Source: a virus. From it: a DNA stretch of 37,439 nucleotides. Below, in pieces: positions 29,089 through 36,998 of the stretch. Under the pieces are notes generated by a model. It did not search any database. It was not told the origin of the DNA and saw only the letters and a list, made by a program, of their open reading frames with translations. The stretch lies in IMG/VR virus record IMGVR_UViG_3300037488_000208, positions 1 to 37,439 of that record; one strand, 5' to 3'. Every line of letters begins with the position of its first letter. Position 1 is the first letter of the stretch. The translations under genes and the position numbers were made by a program.

Positions 29089-30756
29089 TTATTTGTTGGC
29101 TTGTACTGCTAATGCTTTGGCTTCAAAATCTGATGCCAGTTCTTTGTAACCGCGTGCTAAATCTTTATCTTCGGTTACGGCAGACTTTGCGCGATATTCA
29201 GCAGCCTTTTGTAGTAAGTCACCGAGTTCGGCAATTACTGCTGGCTTGATAACTGAACGCTTTGGTCCACCTGCTACTGCTTTAGTTTTTGCCGTTGCTA
29301 ATTCTGCATTTAACTTGTTAATTTCCTCTTGATAGGAAACAACCTCTGTAGTTATAGCATCTTTTGCACTCTTTACGGCTTTCTCAATGATTGCAGTAAT
29401 TGTCTTGTTAGACAAATCCTCATCATCTGAGGAATCTTCATCTGTGCCATTGTCGGCAACATCATTTCCATCTACATCAATGCGTGGAATAATTGTGTCT
29501 AGTGACTTAGGAGTTTCAGTTGGTGAAACCATAGTTGCAGTTGATACATCTGTGCGACCGTGTGCGTTGCTTGGTTGGTCACAACCGCACTCTAAGCACT
29601 TTTCTGCTTTGTCCAAAGGCTTCTTGCCTTCTGCTTCTTCAACTTCTTCTTCTGCGGCTTCTGGCTTTGAACCTTCTGCGGTTTCTTCTTCTGCACTTTC
29701 GCCGACAGGCTTTAATTCTTTTTCTTCTACTTCTTCTTCATCTTCTTCAATTTCCATGCCAGCCTCTTTGCACATTGACTTACATTCTGCAAGTGCTTCT
29801 TTGGCGTCCATGTATGCAGATTTTGCTTCTTCATACATTTTTAGCATATCTTCTTTTGACGGCTTCTCAGAAACCGCTTTATCTTCTTCGTGTTCCATCA
29901 TTTCTCCTTTTACGGTTTGAGTTTCGTCTAAAAGTTCAGTTAATTCTTCAACTTGAACTAATTCTTTTTCGCCATCTACTGACTTTGCTAATGTTAGTTT
30001 TGCATTTGGATTTGCTGGTCTATCTACTAATGAAATTTCTACAATCTGTCCATCAATGATGCGACCGTTTGCTGCTTTTGTATCTCTAACAATACGAGGT
30101 GCGCGAATACCGATTGAAAAACCTTTTAGCACACCAGTTTCAACCTTCTTAACGCTAACTGGGTCAACAACTAATGCAGAGATGTAATGTCCATCTGCTT
30201 TGCTATCTAATTCTTTTGCAACACCTGCGGCAATATTGCTATGTTGTTCTCTAATGTTACCGCCAGTTTTGAACCATTCTGGCATTGCTCTATCTAACCA
30301 ACCTGCATCACAGATTTGTTGGTCAATATCTAATGCGTCATCAGTTGCTTTGCCATACACTAATAGCGTTCCATCATCTTGCTTTTCTTGCTTAATAATT
30401 TGCGCATATGAATGTGCTAAGTCTGTTGTCATTGATTTATCCTTTTTCTTTGCTCTCTGTGAAATACTGTCAGCCCAAGTCTTACCTGCGTCGCCACCCC
30501 ACAGAAGCCACGCAATATAACCGCGAGAAGGATTTGAGGCGTTGCCCCAGTCCTTTCCTTTTTTGTCTACTTCGTGTCGTGCAAAGTAACTTACCATACG
30601 ATTGACAGTTTCTAACGGTAAAGATGCACCATTCGATATATCTCTAGCGCGAGCAACTCCAACCATAGTGCCGCCACGATTAAATTCTCTGCGTAATTCC
30701 AGACCACGCTTTGCGTTTTCTTGTGCGCCTTTAGGCGGTACAAACCCATCTGCCAT
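29089..30756 (-). CDS. Prohead protease fused to scaffold-like region
   Basis: The 555-residue protein has three parts. Residues 1-105 form a domain with RGGTMVGVARARDISNG, YFARHEVDKKGKDW and YIAWLLWGGDAGKTWA, seen fused to phage head proteins. Residues about 110-265 are an XkdF/HK97-type serine protease: GKATDDALDIDQQI, REQHSN (putative His), LKGFSIGIRAP (putative Ser) and EISLVDRPANPNA. The rest is an acidic helical scaffold-like region with a CLECGCDQPSNAHG knob near 390. The region is probably cleaved and expelled. An internal ATG (MTTDLAHSYAQ, near residue 109) could give a shorter form. Confidence 0.82.
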   Translation of the reverse strand: MADGFVPPKGAQENAKRGLELRREFNRGGTMVGVARARDISNGASLPLETVNRMVSYFARHEVDKKGKDWGNASNPSRGYIAWLLWGGDAGKTWADSISQRAKKKDKSMTTDLAHSYAQIIKQEKQDDGTLLVYGKATDDALDIDQQICDAGWLDRAMPEWFKTGGNIREQHSNIAAGVAKELDSKADGHYISALVVDPVSVKKVETGVLKGFSIGIRAPRIVRDTKAANGRIIDGQIVEISLVDRPANPNAKLTLAKSVDGEKELVQVEELTELLDETQTVKGEMMEHEEDKAVSEKPSKEDMLKMYEEAKSAYMDAKEALAECKSMCKEAGMEIEEDEEEVEEKELKPVGESAEEETAEGSKPEAAEEEVEEAEGKKPLDKAEKCLECGCDQPSNAHGRTDVSTATMVSPTETPKSLDTIIPRIDVDGNDVADNGTDEDSSDDEDLSNKTITAIIEKAVKSAKDAITTEVVSYQEEINKLNAELATAKTKAVAGGPKRSVIKPAVIAELGDLLQKAAEYRAKSAVTEDKDLARGYKELASDFEAKALAVQANK

Positions 30757-30757
30757 T

Positions 30758-31039
30758 TTATGCTGAATAAGTCAAAACGATTGCGCCTGCTGCTGAGGCT
30801 GCTGCTGAGATTGCATAAATAATATCACCAGCACTTGCATAAAATATTTGTGAAGTACCTGTTGCTAATGTACGACCAATAGTTGCGCCTGATGTGGTAA
30901 TTGTGCTATCGCCAATAAAGATTGATGCACTATGCCCGTTGTAAATGCTAATTGGGGTCTGCGGTCTGGCGTTCTTATCTACTTGATGCAAAATTGATGT
31001 TGTTGTAAGTGTGCTTGCGTTTATATGTTCAAATGCCAT
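30758..31039 (-). CDS. Small beta-rich head protein
   Basis: The 93-residue protein (SIYNGHSASIFIGDSTITTS, GRTLATGTSQIFYASAGDI) is made of short strands and Gly turns, like small head-fibre or decoration domains. It is only one base from its downstream neighbour. It may decorate the capsid. Confidence 0.65.
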   Translation of the reverse strand: MAFEHINASTLTTTSILHQVDKNARPQTPISIYNGHSASIFIGDSTITTSGATIGRTLATGTSQIFYASAGDIIYAISAAASAAGAIVLTYSA

Positions 31040-31042
31040 TTG

Positions 31043-31885
31043 TTATTCTCCATTCAAAATATAGTCTAATGCATCTTGTCCTATGTCTCGCGTATCCACC
31101 ACATATGGCGCAATATCACAAACACAGTTTGGGTGTGCTGGCGGTTCGGTATCTCCGCTTGGGAATACATCACCAATACCGATAGGTGATACATCTGCAT
31201 TTTCTTGACATAAATCGCAAGGGTCTGCAACTATCCACTCTACCAGTTCCGCACCACTTTCTTGATATAACTCTCTTGAAGCAACCGATACTGCACTACT
31301 CATTTCAGTTTGCGCAATGGTCAAAGCGCGCTCGCTATCGCCAAGCAAGTCTTCTAATTCTGCACGCACGCTTGCTGGTGTTTGACCTTTTGCCAACGCT
31401 CTGGCTAAAAGAGTTCCAATTCTGTCAAGCGTGGTTCTATTTACGCTTTGAATTGTTACACCGCGCCTATCTAACAAACTAGATAATCCACGAGGTGGTT
31501 TTAACAAATTAGCAGCAGCACGATTGCCAGGTTTCCAAGTATCCCAGTTAATGCCCATTGCGCGTTGCAAGTCCGTCTTTGATGGCGCTTTGTTTATCTT
31601 GGCTTTTGCTAACGCGCTCATAGCAATATCTTGCCCAAGCGTGTAACTATCTACATAAATAGTTTGTAACGCATTGAACATTTCTTTGCTGTCTGGGCGT
31701 ATATGTATTTTGGCATAAGCGCGTGTTTCTTCTGGTGTTGTAGTTTCAGTAAATCCCATAGCAAAAAAATCATCTACAACCGTATTAACATCTATTGAAG
31801 CGCGCAACGCATCTCTAACAAGTTTTGCGCGCCGTGCAGCAAGACGTACTTTAGCGCCTTGTCTTTTCTTCCACGCTCTATTCAT
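31043..31885 (-). CDS. MuF-like head morphogenesis protein
   Basis: The 280-residue protein has a C-terminal MuF domain: TIAQTEMSSAVSVASRELYQ, then VEWIVADPCDLCQENADVSP, and HPNCVCDIAPYV, whose Cys and His likely bind zinc. The N-terminal 150 residues are helical and basic. MuF proteins join procapsids near the portal and are needed for DNA injection or head assembly. The place just after the portal gene is standard. Confidence 0.88.
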   Translation of the reverse strand: MNRAWKKRQGAKVRLAARRAKLVRDALRASIDVNTVVDDFFAMGFTETTTPEETRAYAKIHIRPDSKEMFNALQTIYVDSYTLGQDIAMSALAKAKINKAPSKTDLQRAMGINWDTWKPGNRAAANLLKPPRGLSSLLDRRGVTIQSVNRTTLDRIGTLLARALAKGQTPASVRAELEDLLGDSERALTIAQTEMSSAVSVASRELYQESGAELVEWIVADPCDLCQENADVSPIGIGDVFPSGDTEPPAHPNCVCDIAPYVVDTRDIGQDALDYILNGE

Positions 31886-31886
31886 T

Positions 31887-33710
31887 TTATGCTAGATAGC
31901 GTTCAGCATACCAACGTGCGCTGTCGTAATCTTTAGCGTTAACAAATTTATTTAACACATCTGCATAGACAACTGGTACATCTTGGAAACGAAAAGCCCT
32001 GTCTGGCGCTTTTGTCAAGAACCTCAGAAACTTTTTCAATTCCTGTTGCGCTTTAACTGCATCTGTTACATCTTCTTTTGGTTTATCTTCTATTGCAGGC
32101 AGTTCAACATCAGGTTCTAATTCACCATCTTCTGTTAGTGCTTGCATTCCGTCAATCAAAACCATGCCTGTTTCTGTTACAAAATATGAACCAGTTGCGG
32201 TTGTGAAGATAGGAATATCTGCTTCTGGTGCTTCAATTAAAGGCAAACCAGCGCGTGACCTTGCTTCGTTAAGTGTTAATGTTCCAGACTTAATGTTTAT
32301 GTCAATTGTGCGAGCATTACTTTCTGTATCTTCTCTACCGCTTTCCATAAACTTAAATTCAAGTTCCCGTGGCATACCAAGAAATACATACGACAACTGG
32401 GAAATCATTTTTGCAATCCAAGTTGCTAATGGGATTGCGCCAAGTACTTCACTACTCTCTGCCTGACCTAATTGGAAACCTGCACCACCTAATCCAGTAT
32501 TAGGATTGAATCCAATTTCAGAAGGCAAAACTCCAAAGTGACCACAAATGCTATTAACCAAATATGAATCAAGTGTATCCTTGAACTTTTCGCCATAACC
32601 ATCAAATTGGATTGGTTCCATACCGACTGGCAAAAGACGAACACGCTTGCGTTGTTCTGTTTGTCCTGCTAAATCGTTATTGAAAATGTTTTCATATGCG
32701 CGTAACAGTTCTGGATTATTACCAAAGTTTGCATCTGTTTTCATCATTAGTTCTGGCGTAACACCATCTGTGTATTCAGCACGAATCCATTGCTGACGGC
32801 GTAGGTAAATGTCTGCTAGTGGTAATGAACGCTCGATTGGTCCATATCCATACACGCTTGTTGTTCTACGGTTCTTGATTAAATAAGCGAGTTCATCACT
32901 TGTAAATTCACCATCTGCTTCTTCTGTTTCTGTTGGTGCTGTGAATTCACTACGTGGGAATCCAAACAAGATTTGCTGGTACGCGCTGTAGGGTGGCATT
33001 GGTCGCATACCACGGTCGTCAATAAGTGGCTTGATTGTTGAGCCATCAAGAATTTGTAATCCGTATAACTCTCCACCGACACTCTTTTGTGGCCATATAG
33101 CCCAAGCATCTAACACAAGAATTTCTTCTAATGCAATGTTTAACCAATCGTAAAATAATAATCCGTTTGCTTTGTCTGGTTGTTCCCAGAATGAGCGAAC
33201 TCTATCTATGTCTTTGGTGTAGTTATCTCGCGCGGTTTGCATAGCGCGTACGCGAGCGCCACCAATTTCACTAATAATCTTTTCTGCTGCATCTTCACCT
33301 AATGTAATATCCCAATCTAAACCAAGTATCTTTGCTTTTGTAACTTCAACACAACGGCGCAATATGTCAATCTGGTCTGCCGCAGCGCGTAATGTTTTGA
33401 AAGGTGTTAAGCGCGTTTCAGTAATGTTAATGTTCTGCGCAACTTGATATTCATATCTGCGTGGGTCTGGTCTGCCGCTATCTGGATTTGGAGGATTTAT
33501 TGCTCCAGGAACAATAGGCATGCCAGGAGCAAAAGGAACTGTCGCAAGATTAGGATTGCGTGGTAACGCATCTGTTTGTCCGTATGTTGTTGTTTGCCCA
33601 ATGTTATTACGCATTTGTGTTTCTGTTAGTGCTACTGCTCCTACTGGTAAATTAGGTGCTTTAGTAATCTCGTTTGCAACTTTTTGTGCAAGTCGGTCTA
33701 TTAAACCCAT
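31887..33710 (-). CDS. Portal protein
   Basis: The 607-residue protein shows portal signatures: LRRCVEVTKAKILGLDWDIT, DWLNIALEEILVLDAWAIWP, DELAYLIKNRRTTSVYGYGP, SICGHFGVLPSEIGFNPNTG, and SGTLTLNEARSRAGLPLIE. It forms the dodecameric ring for DNA entry. Acidic residues near 530-560 may line the exit. AGAGGTTAATGTA precedes the start. The portal follows the large terminase as usual. Confidence 0.93.
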   Translation of the reverse strand: MGLIDRLAQKVANEITKAPNLPVGAVALTETQMRNNIGQTTTYGQTDALPRNPNLATVPFAPGMPIVPGAINPPNPDSGRPDPRRYEYQVAQNINITETRLTPFKTLRAAADQIDILRRCVEVTKAKILGLDWDITLGEDAAEKIISEIGGARVRAMQTARDNYTKDIDRVRSFWEQPDKANGLLFYDWLNIALEEILVLDAWAIWPQKSVGGELYGLQILDGSTIKPLIDDRGMRPMPPYSAYQQILFGFPRSEFTAPTETEEADGEFTSDELAYLIKNRRTTSVYGYGPIERSLPLADIYLRRQQWIRAEYTDGVTPELMMKTDANFGNNPELLRAYENIFNNDLAGQTEQRKRVRLLPVGMEPIQFDGYGEKFKDTLDSYLVNSICGHFGVLPSEIGFNPNTGLGGAGFQLGQAESSEVLGAIPLATWIAKMISQLSYVFLGMPRELEFKFMESGREDTESNARTIDINIKSGTLTLNEARSRAGLPLIEAPEADIPIFTTATGSYFVTETGMVLIDGMQALTEDGELEPDVELPAIEDKPKEDVTDAVKAQQELKKFLRFLTKAPDRAFRFQDVPVVYADVLNKFVNAKDYDSARWYAERYLA

Positions 33711-33714
33711 TACA

Positions 33715-35067
33715 TTAACCTCTCAGGTTGTTTCCGCATTTAAGGCAAATGCTAGCCGTTTTTGGCGATGGCATACCGCAAGATGAACACAGTATAGACA
33801 TACCAGCAAGCGCTATCATACTTGCACCGCCTGTGTTTAATTCCGTTAATGCCCACACTAATGCATCTAGTCTGTCCGGTGATTCTTTATCAAGCGGTGT
33901 CCATTCACACATCTGTGTTTCAAGTTCAGCAAAGTATCCAACGTGATGAACCCTGCCTTGTTCATACAGAGAAGATATTGGCTCTGCTCTTAATTGCTTT
34001 CCTCTAGTTGCTGTGACTTTCTTTGTAGATACGTTACGGTCAACTTGCTGCATTAACAAAATAATCATATCGCCACCATTATTTGTTTCTGCAACGATTC
34101 TATCTGCGCTGTATTCGTGATAAAGATTCACTGCTTGCCTTGCCCAAGTGTCAGGTGTAGCGCGTAACGATTTATCTGATAAAACATAATACTGACCGTC
34201 TGCGGATATACCAGCTGCAACAATTCCAGTTAAGTCTGAAGTTTCTCCTGAAGTTACAGCAGGGTCAACTCCAATAACAATTCTAACCAAAGGTGGATGT
34301 TCCGTGACTCGTGCGTTTTCAATGAGTTCACGATTCCAAAGTGCGCCTTCAACAACATCAAGAATTTCACCGTATAGTTCTTGACGACCTAAGCGCGTGT
34401 TTTCGTATTTCAATTTCAAGTCAGCGAGCGCAGACGGGGCAAGATTCTCAGCGTTATCAAAAGTTGAACCACGAACTATCTTCACAGTTGAATCAGCCAT
34501 TAAACCTTTAATCAACTTAGTTGGTCGTGGCGTAGTTGTAACGATTGTTCTTGGGTGACTACCTAAACGCAAACCAAACTTATATTGGTCCCAAGTCTCT
34601 GGATACTTGAAGGCTGCTAATTCGTCAAACCAACCACCGTGAAACTGTGGACCACGAAAGCGGTCTGGCTCTTCTCCTGAGAACAATTTCATACGACTAC
34701 CATTATCAAGAAAGATTTCTGAGATAGAACGGTTGTAATCTTTCAGCACGCCATACTCGCGCAAGATATTCAATAAACCAGATTCACCTTCAACGCAAGT
34801 ATCTCTAGCATCAGCGTGCGTAGGTGCAGCGATAGCCCAGCGCGTCTTTGGATATCTAATCGCTTGCCAAGCAATCCATTCTGCTGCTGTTCTTGTCTTA
34901 CCAAATCCACGACCCGCTAACAGTAAGAAAGTATTCCAGTCGCCATCATCATCAGGTATCTGTTCTGCTCTCGCCAACTGGTGCGTCCAAAGCACGCGTC
35001 TGGCTGTTCTGTGTGCCAAGTAGGCTGACAAGTCGTTGGACTTCTGCGTCAATAGTTCCTGTGTCAT
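33715..35067 (-). CDS. terL: Terminase large subunit with C-terminal zinc ribbon
   Basis: The 450-residue packaging motor has Walker A LLLAGRGFGKTRTA (about 46-59), the Walker B region GGWFDELAAF, the coupling motif TTTPRPT, and nuclease motifs VIGVDPAVTSGETSDLTG, RIVAETNNGGDM and DRLDALVWALTEL. Unusually, after the nuclease domain the chain ends in a zinc ribbon, CSSC at 427-430 and CLKC at 441-444. The start at 35067 (RBS GAGGTAAC) lies 116 bases inside the small subunit gene, a large overlap. Confidence 0.94.
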   Translation of the reverse strand: MTQELLTQKSNDLSAYLAHRTARRVLWTHQLARAEQIPDDDGDWNTFLLLAGRGFGKTRTAAEWIAWQAIRYPKTRWAIAAPTHADARDTCVEGESGLLNILREYGVLKDYNRSISEIFLDNGSRMKLFSGEEPDRFRGPQFHGGWFDELAAFKYPETWDQYKFGLRLGSHPRTIVTTTPRPTKLIKGLMADSTVKIVRGSTFDNAENLAPSALADLKLKYENTRLGRQELYGEILDVVEGALWNRELIENARVTEHPPLVRIVIGVDPAVTSGETSDLTGIVAAGISADGQYYVLSDKSLRATPDTWARQAVNLYHEYSADRIVAETNNGGDMIILLMQQVDRNVSTKKVTATRGKQLRAEPISSLYEQGRVHHVGYFAELETQMCEWTPLDKESPDRLDALVWALTELNTGGASMIALAGMSILCSSCGMPSPKTASICLKCGNNLRG

Positions 35068-35428
35068 AAGTTGTTACCTCAATCTGCGCCCTTGTAGGTG
35101 AATCCAATCCAAGTAATCTTGCTCTGCGTTCCATAATTCTCAATAACGTTACGATTGAAGGTATGTCTCCACGAATAACACCATTCCAAATTGCTGCTTG
35201 TGCAATATCTAAACGCTCTGTTTCAATATTACGTATCTCTACAACGTCAGACAGAACGATTCTCTTACAAGCGTTCAGATAAGCCTTGTGTGCGCCTGAC
35301 GCGTGAGAGAAACCAAGTTGCTTAGCGATTAGGTCAAACGTTAATCCGCCACGGCGTAGTTCTAACACTTTGGCTTCACGCTCTAACACTTGCGGCGTTA
35401 TGCGTGACGGTCTTGCTCTGCCAGCCAT
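34952..35428 (-). CDS. terS: Terminase small subunit
   Basis: The 158-residue protein starts with an HTH (RRGGLTFDLIAKQLGFSHAS, about 27-46) followed by a helical oligomerisation part (DIAQAAIWNGVIRGDIPSIV). It recognises phage DNA and regulates the large subunit. GAGGATAACTA precedes the ATG at 35428. The C-terminal 39 codons overlap the large subunit gene in another frame. Confidence 0.88.
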   Translation of the reverse strand: MAGRARPSRITPQVLEREAKVLELRRGGLTFDLIAKQLGFSHASGAHKAYLNACKRIVLSDVVEIRNIETERLDIAQAAIWNGVIRGDIPSIVTLLRIMERRARLLGLDSPTRAQIEVTTYDTGTIDAEVQRLVSLLGTQNSQTRALDAPVGESRTDT

Positions 35429-35586
35429 TAGTTATCCTCTACATGCAATTCATTACTTGGATGTTTGACAAACGAAGTAATTAAGTTCAAGACAGCGCCC
35501 AAGTCTTCAACAACGCCATCTTCAATATCGAACGCAATAGAACCTTTACCTTTGTCAAACGTTGCTTCTAGATTTGTGATTATCAT
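35428..35586 (-). CDS. Hypothetical 52-aa protein upstream of terminase
   Basis: The ATG at 35586 has GAGAGGCTGAAA upstream and the frame ends in a TAATG junction with the small terminase gene. The product begins MIITNLEATFDKGKGSIAFD and ends in an acidic HVEDN. It looks like a small alpha/beta protein. Coupling implies a packaging-related or simply co-expressed role. Confidence 0.7.
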   Translation of the reverse strand: MIITNLEATFDKGKGSIAFDIEDGVVEDLGAVLNLITSFVKHPSNELHVEDN

Positions 35587-35621
35587 TTTCAGCCTCTCTT
35601 TGTTATGCCTATGGATACACT

Positions 35622-36698
35622 CTAACGTAACTTATCAAGAATATTGTAACGAATTGCATCGCCAATCGCTTTAGCCATAAGTGGTGGAACGCTTCTCCCA
35701 ATACGTTCCCATCTTTGAGGGAACGTTCCTGTTAATACAAAATCAGCAGGGAATGAACTTAAAGCACGTAATTCAATTAGCGTGAACTTGCGCTTTTGTA
35801 ATGGGTGCGTCACGCTGGCTGCTCCTACAATTCCACCTGTAGCAGTTATAGTTCCAACAGGCTTATCAAGACTTGGCTTAACAAGTTGAAAATACTTCTC
35901 GCTTTGTTCTCCTGTTTGCAATCTATCCCATTGTGCGCCTACTGCGTAACGGTCAAGAGTAATATCAAATCCTGTTTCAGGGTCGTGCGTAATCTGTTCT
36001 GCCTTAACATCTATTATGTCTTTTAGCACGAAACGCTTTTGTAACGGCGTTGGAAACGCAGGTGTAACACCGTAACGCTCTGCTAAATCATTACGTACTC
36101 CAATAATGATAAGTCTTTGTCGCGCTTGCGGTACGCCTAACCAACTTGCATCAAGAATCTTAGCGCTAACAATATAACCAGCAGATTCAAGTTCAGCAAC
36201 AATCTCCTTGAAATATCCAATGGCTTTTCCTTTTACCAAGCCTGTAACATTTTCTGCAATAAACACCTTTGGTTGTACGCCTTTAATCAAACGTGAATAC
36301 TCAAAAAACAAGTCGTCAGCGCGTTGGTTTGTATCGCTGTACTTCTTGTCTTTACCCCAAGCCTTCTCTCTACTTCCAGCCATAGAGAAAGAACTACAAG
36401 GGGGTGAGCCTTCAAACAAATCAAGTTCGCCAGCCTTCATACCGATTTCATCAAGAAGTTGTTCGGCAGTTATCTCTCTTATATCCTGAGGATTGAGGAT
36501 AACATTATCGTGATTGAGTTCATAAGTTGCTCGCGCTTCTGGTACAAATTCATTAGCCCAAAGGATTTCATAACCAGCCATTTCAAATCCCAAGCAAGAG
36601 CCACCGCAACCAGAGAAGGTACTAATCATTTTGTAACCGTTAGTATTTTTCACTTCAGCAACTTCAGCCATAGTTGGAATAACGTAATCAGGATTCAT
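35622..36698 (-). CDS. dcm: C5-cytosine DNA methyltransferase with Arg in motif X; candidate carboxymethyltransferase
   Basis: The 358-residue enzyme has all C5-MTase motifs: I STFSGCGGSCLGFEMAG (26-42), IV EGSPPCSSFS (catalytic Cys 101), VI AENVTG (148-153), VIII GVPQARQRLIIIG (188-200), a target domain at about 205-300, IX RALSSFPADF (311-320), and X ERIGRSVPPLM (331-341). Motif X normally reads G-N-S/A-V; here Arg335 (AGA, 35696-35694) replaces Asn. In M.MpeI the matching Asn to Lys change permits use of carboxy-SAM, giving 5-carboxymethylcytosine. The CmoA-like gene in the same coupled operon could supply carboxy-SAM. ATGA overlap with the FmdB-like gene. C5-MTase call sure; altered chemistry inferred. 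Confidence 0.93.
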   Translation of the reverse strand: MNPDYVIPTMAEVAEVKNTNGYKMISTFSGCGGSCLGFEMAGYEILWANEFVPEARATYELNHDNVILNPQDIREITAEQLLDEIGMKAGELDLFEGSPPCSSFSMAGSREKAWGKDKKYSDTNQRADDLFFEYSRLIKGVQPKVFIAENVTGLVKGKAIGYFKEIVAELESAGYIVSAKILDASWLGVPQARQRLIIIGVRNDLAERYGVTPAFPTPLQKRFVLKDIIDVKAEQITHDPETGFDITLDRYAVGAQWDRLQTGEQSEKYFQLVKPSLDKPVGTITATGGIVGAASVTHPLQKRKFTLIELRALSSFPADFVLTGTFPQRWERIGRSVPPLMAKAIGDAIRYNILDKLR

Positions 36699-36862
36699 TT
36701 ACCGCCCCAACCACTACCACGAAACACAGCAGGGGTAGCACGAAAGAGTTTTTTCATAGGCTTATTACAAGTTTGGCAATCGAACAGATGTTCGTCTGTG
36801 AAATTGAAATACTTTTCCGCGTTAGCGTTACAAGTTTCGCACTTAAACTCATAGGTTGGCAT
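36695..36862 (-). CDS. FmdB-type zinc-ribbon protein
   Basis: A 55-residue protein with the FmdB pattern: MPTYEFKCETCN, a FTDEHLFDCQTCNKPMKKL segment and the end FRGSGWGGK. Two CxxC pairs (8-11 and 29-32) bind zinc. It is joined to the methyltransferase by an ATGA overlap and to the 49-aa gene by 14 bases. FmdB-like proteins are annotated as regulators on weak grounds. In this operon it could be a DNA-binding helper of the modification enzymes. Confidence 0.82.
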   Translation of the reverse strand: MPTYEFKCETCNANAEKYFNFTDEHLFDCQTCNKPMKKLFRATPAVFRGSGWGGK

Positions 36863-36998
36863 ATTTATCCGTTATGAAATTAGCAATATTGTTCTTAGCA
36901 ACCATAAATCCAACACGTTCTTCCCAAGTCATATCTTGTGGAACTTCTATCTCACGTATTTCTGTAGCAAGATTTAGTAACAATTCTTTATTTATCAT
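36849..36998 (-). CDS. Hypothetical 49-aa protein
   Basis: The ATG at 36998 has GGGATAAA upstream and overlaps the CmoA-like stop (ATGA), so it is preferred to the start at 37046. The product (MINKELLLNLATEIREIEVP, then RVGFMVAKNNIANFITDKY) is a small helical protein. No family is recognised. Strict coupling makes it a candidate subunit of the modification pathway. Confidence 0.7.
   Translation of the reverse strand: MINKELLLNLATEIREIEVPQDMTWEERVGFMVAKNNIANFITDKYANL

Noticed and set aside
29387-30059. Long plus-strand frames opposite the protease/scaffold gene
   Set aside because: Ser- or Leu-rich shadows of the Glu/Ala/Lys-rich minus-strand gene, with no RBS.
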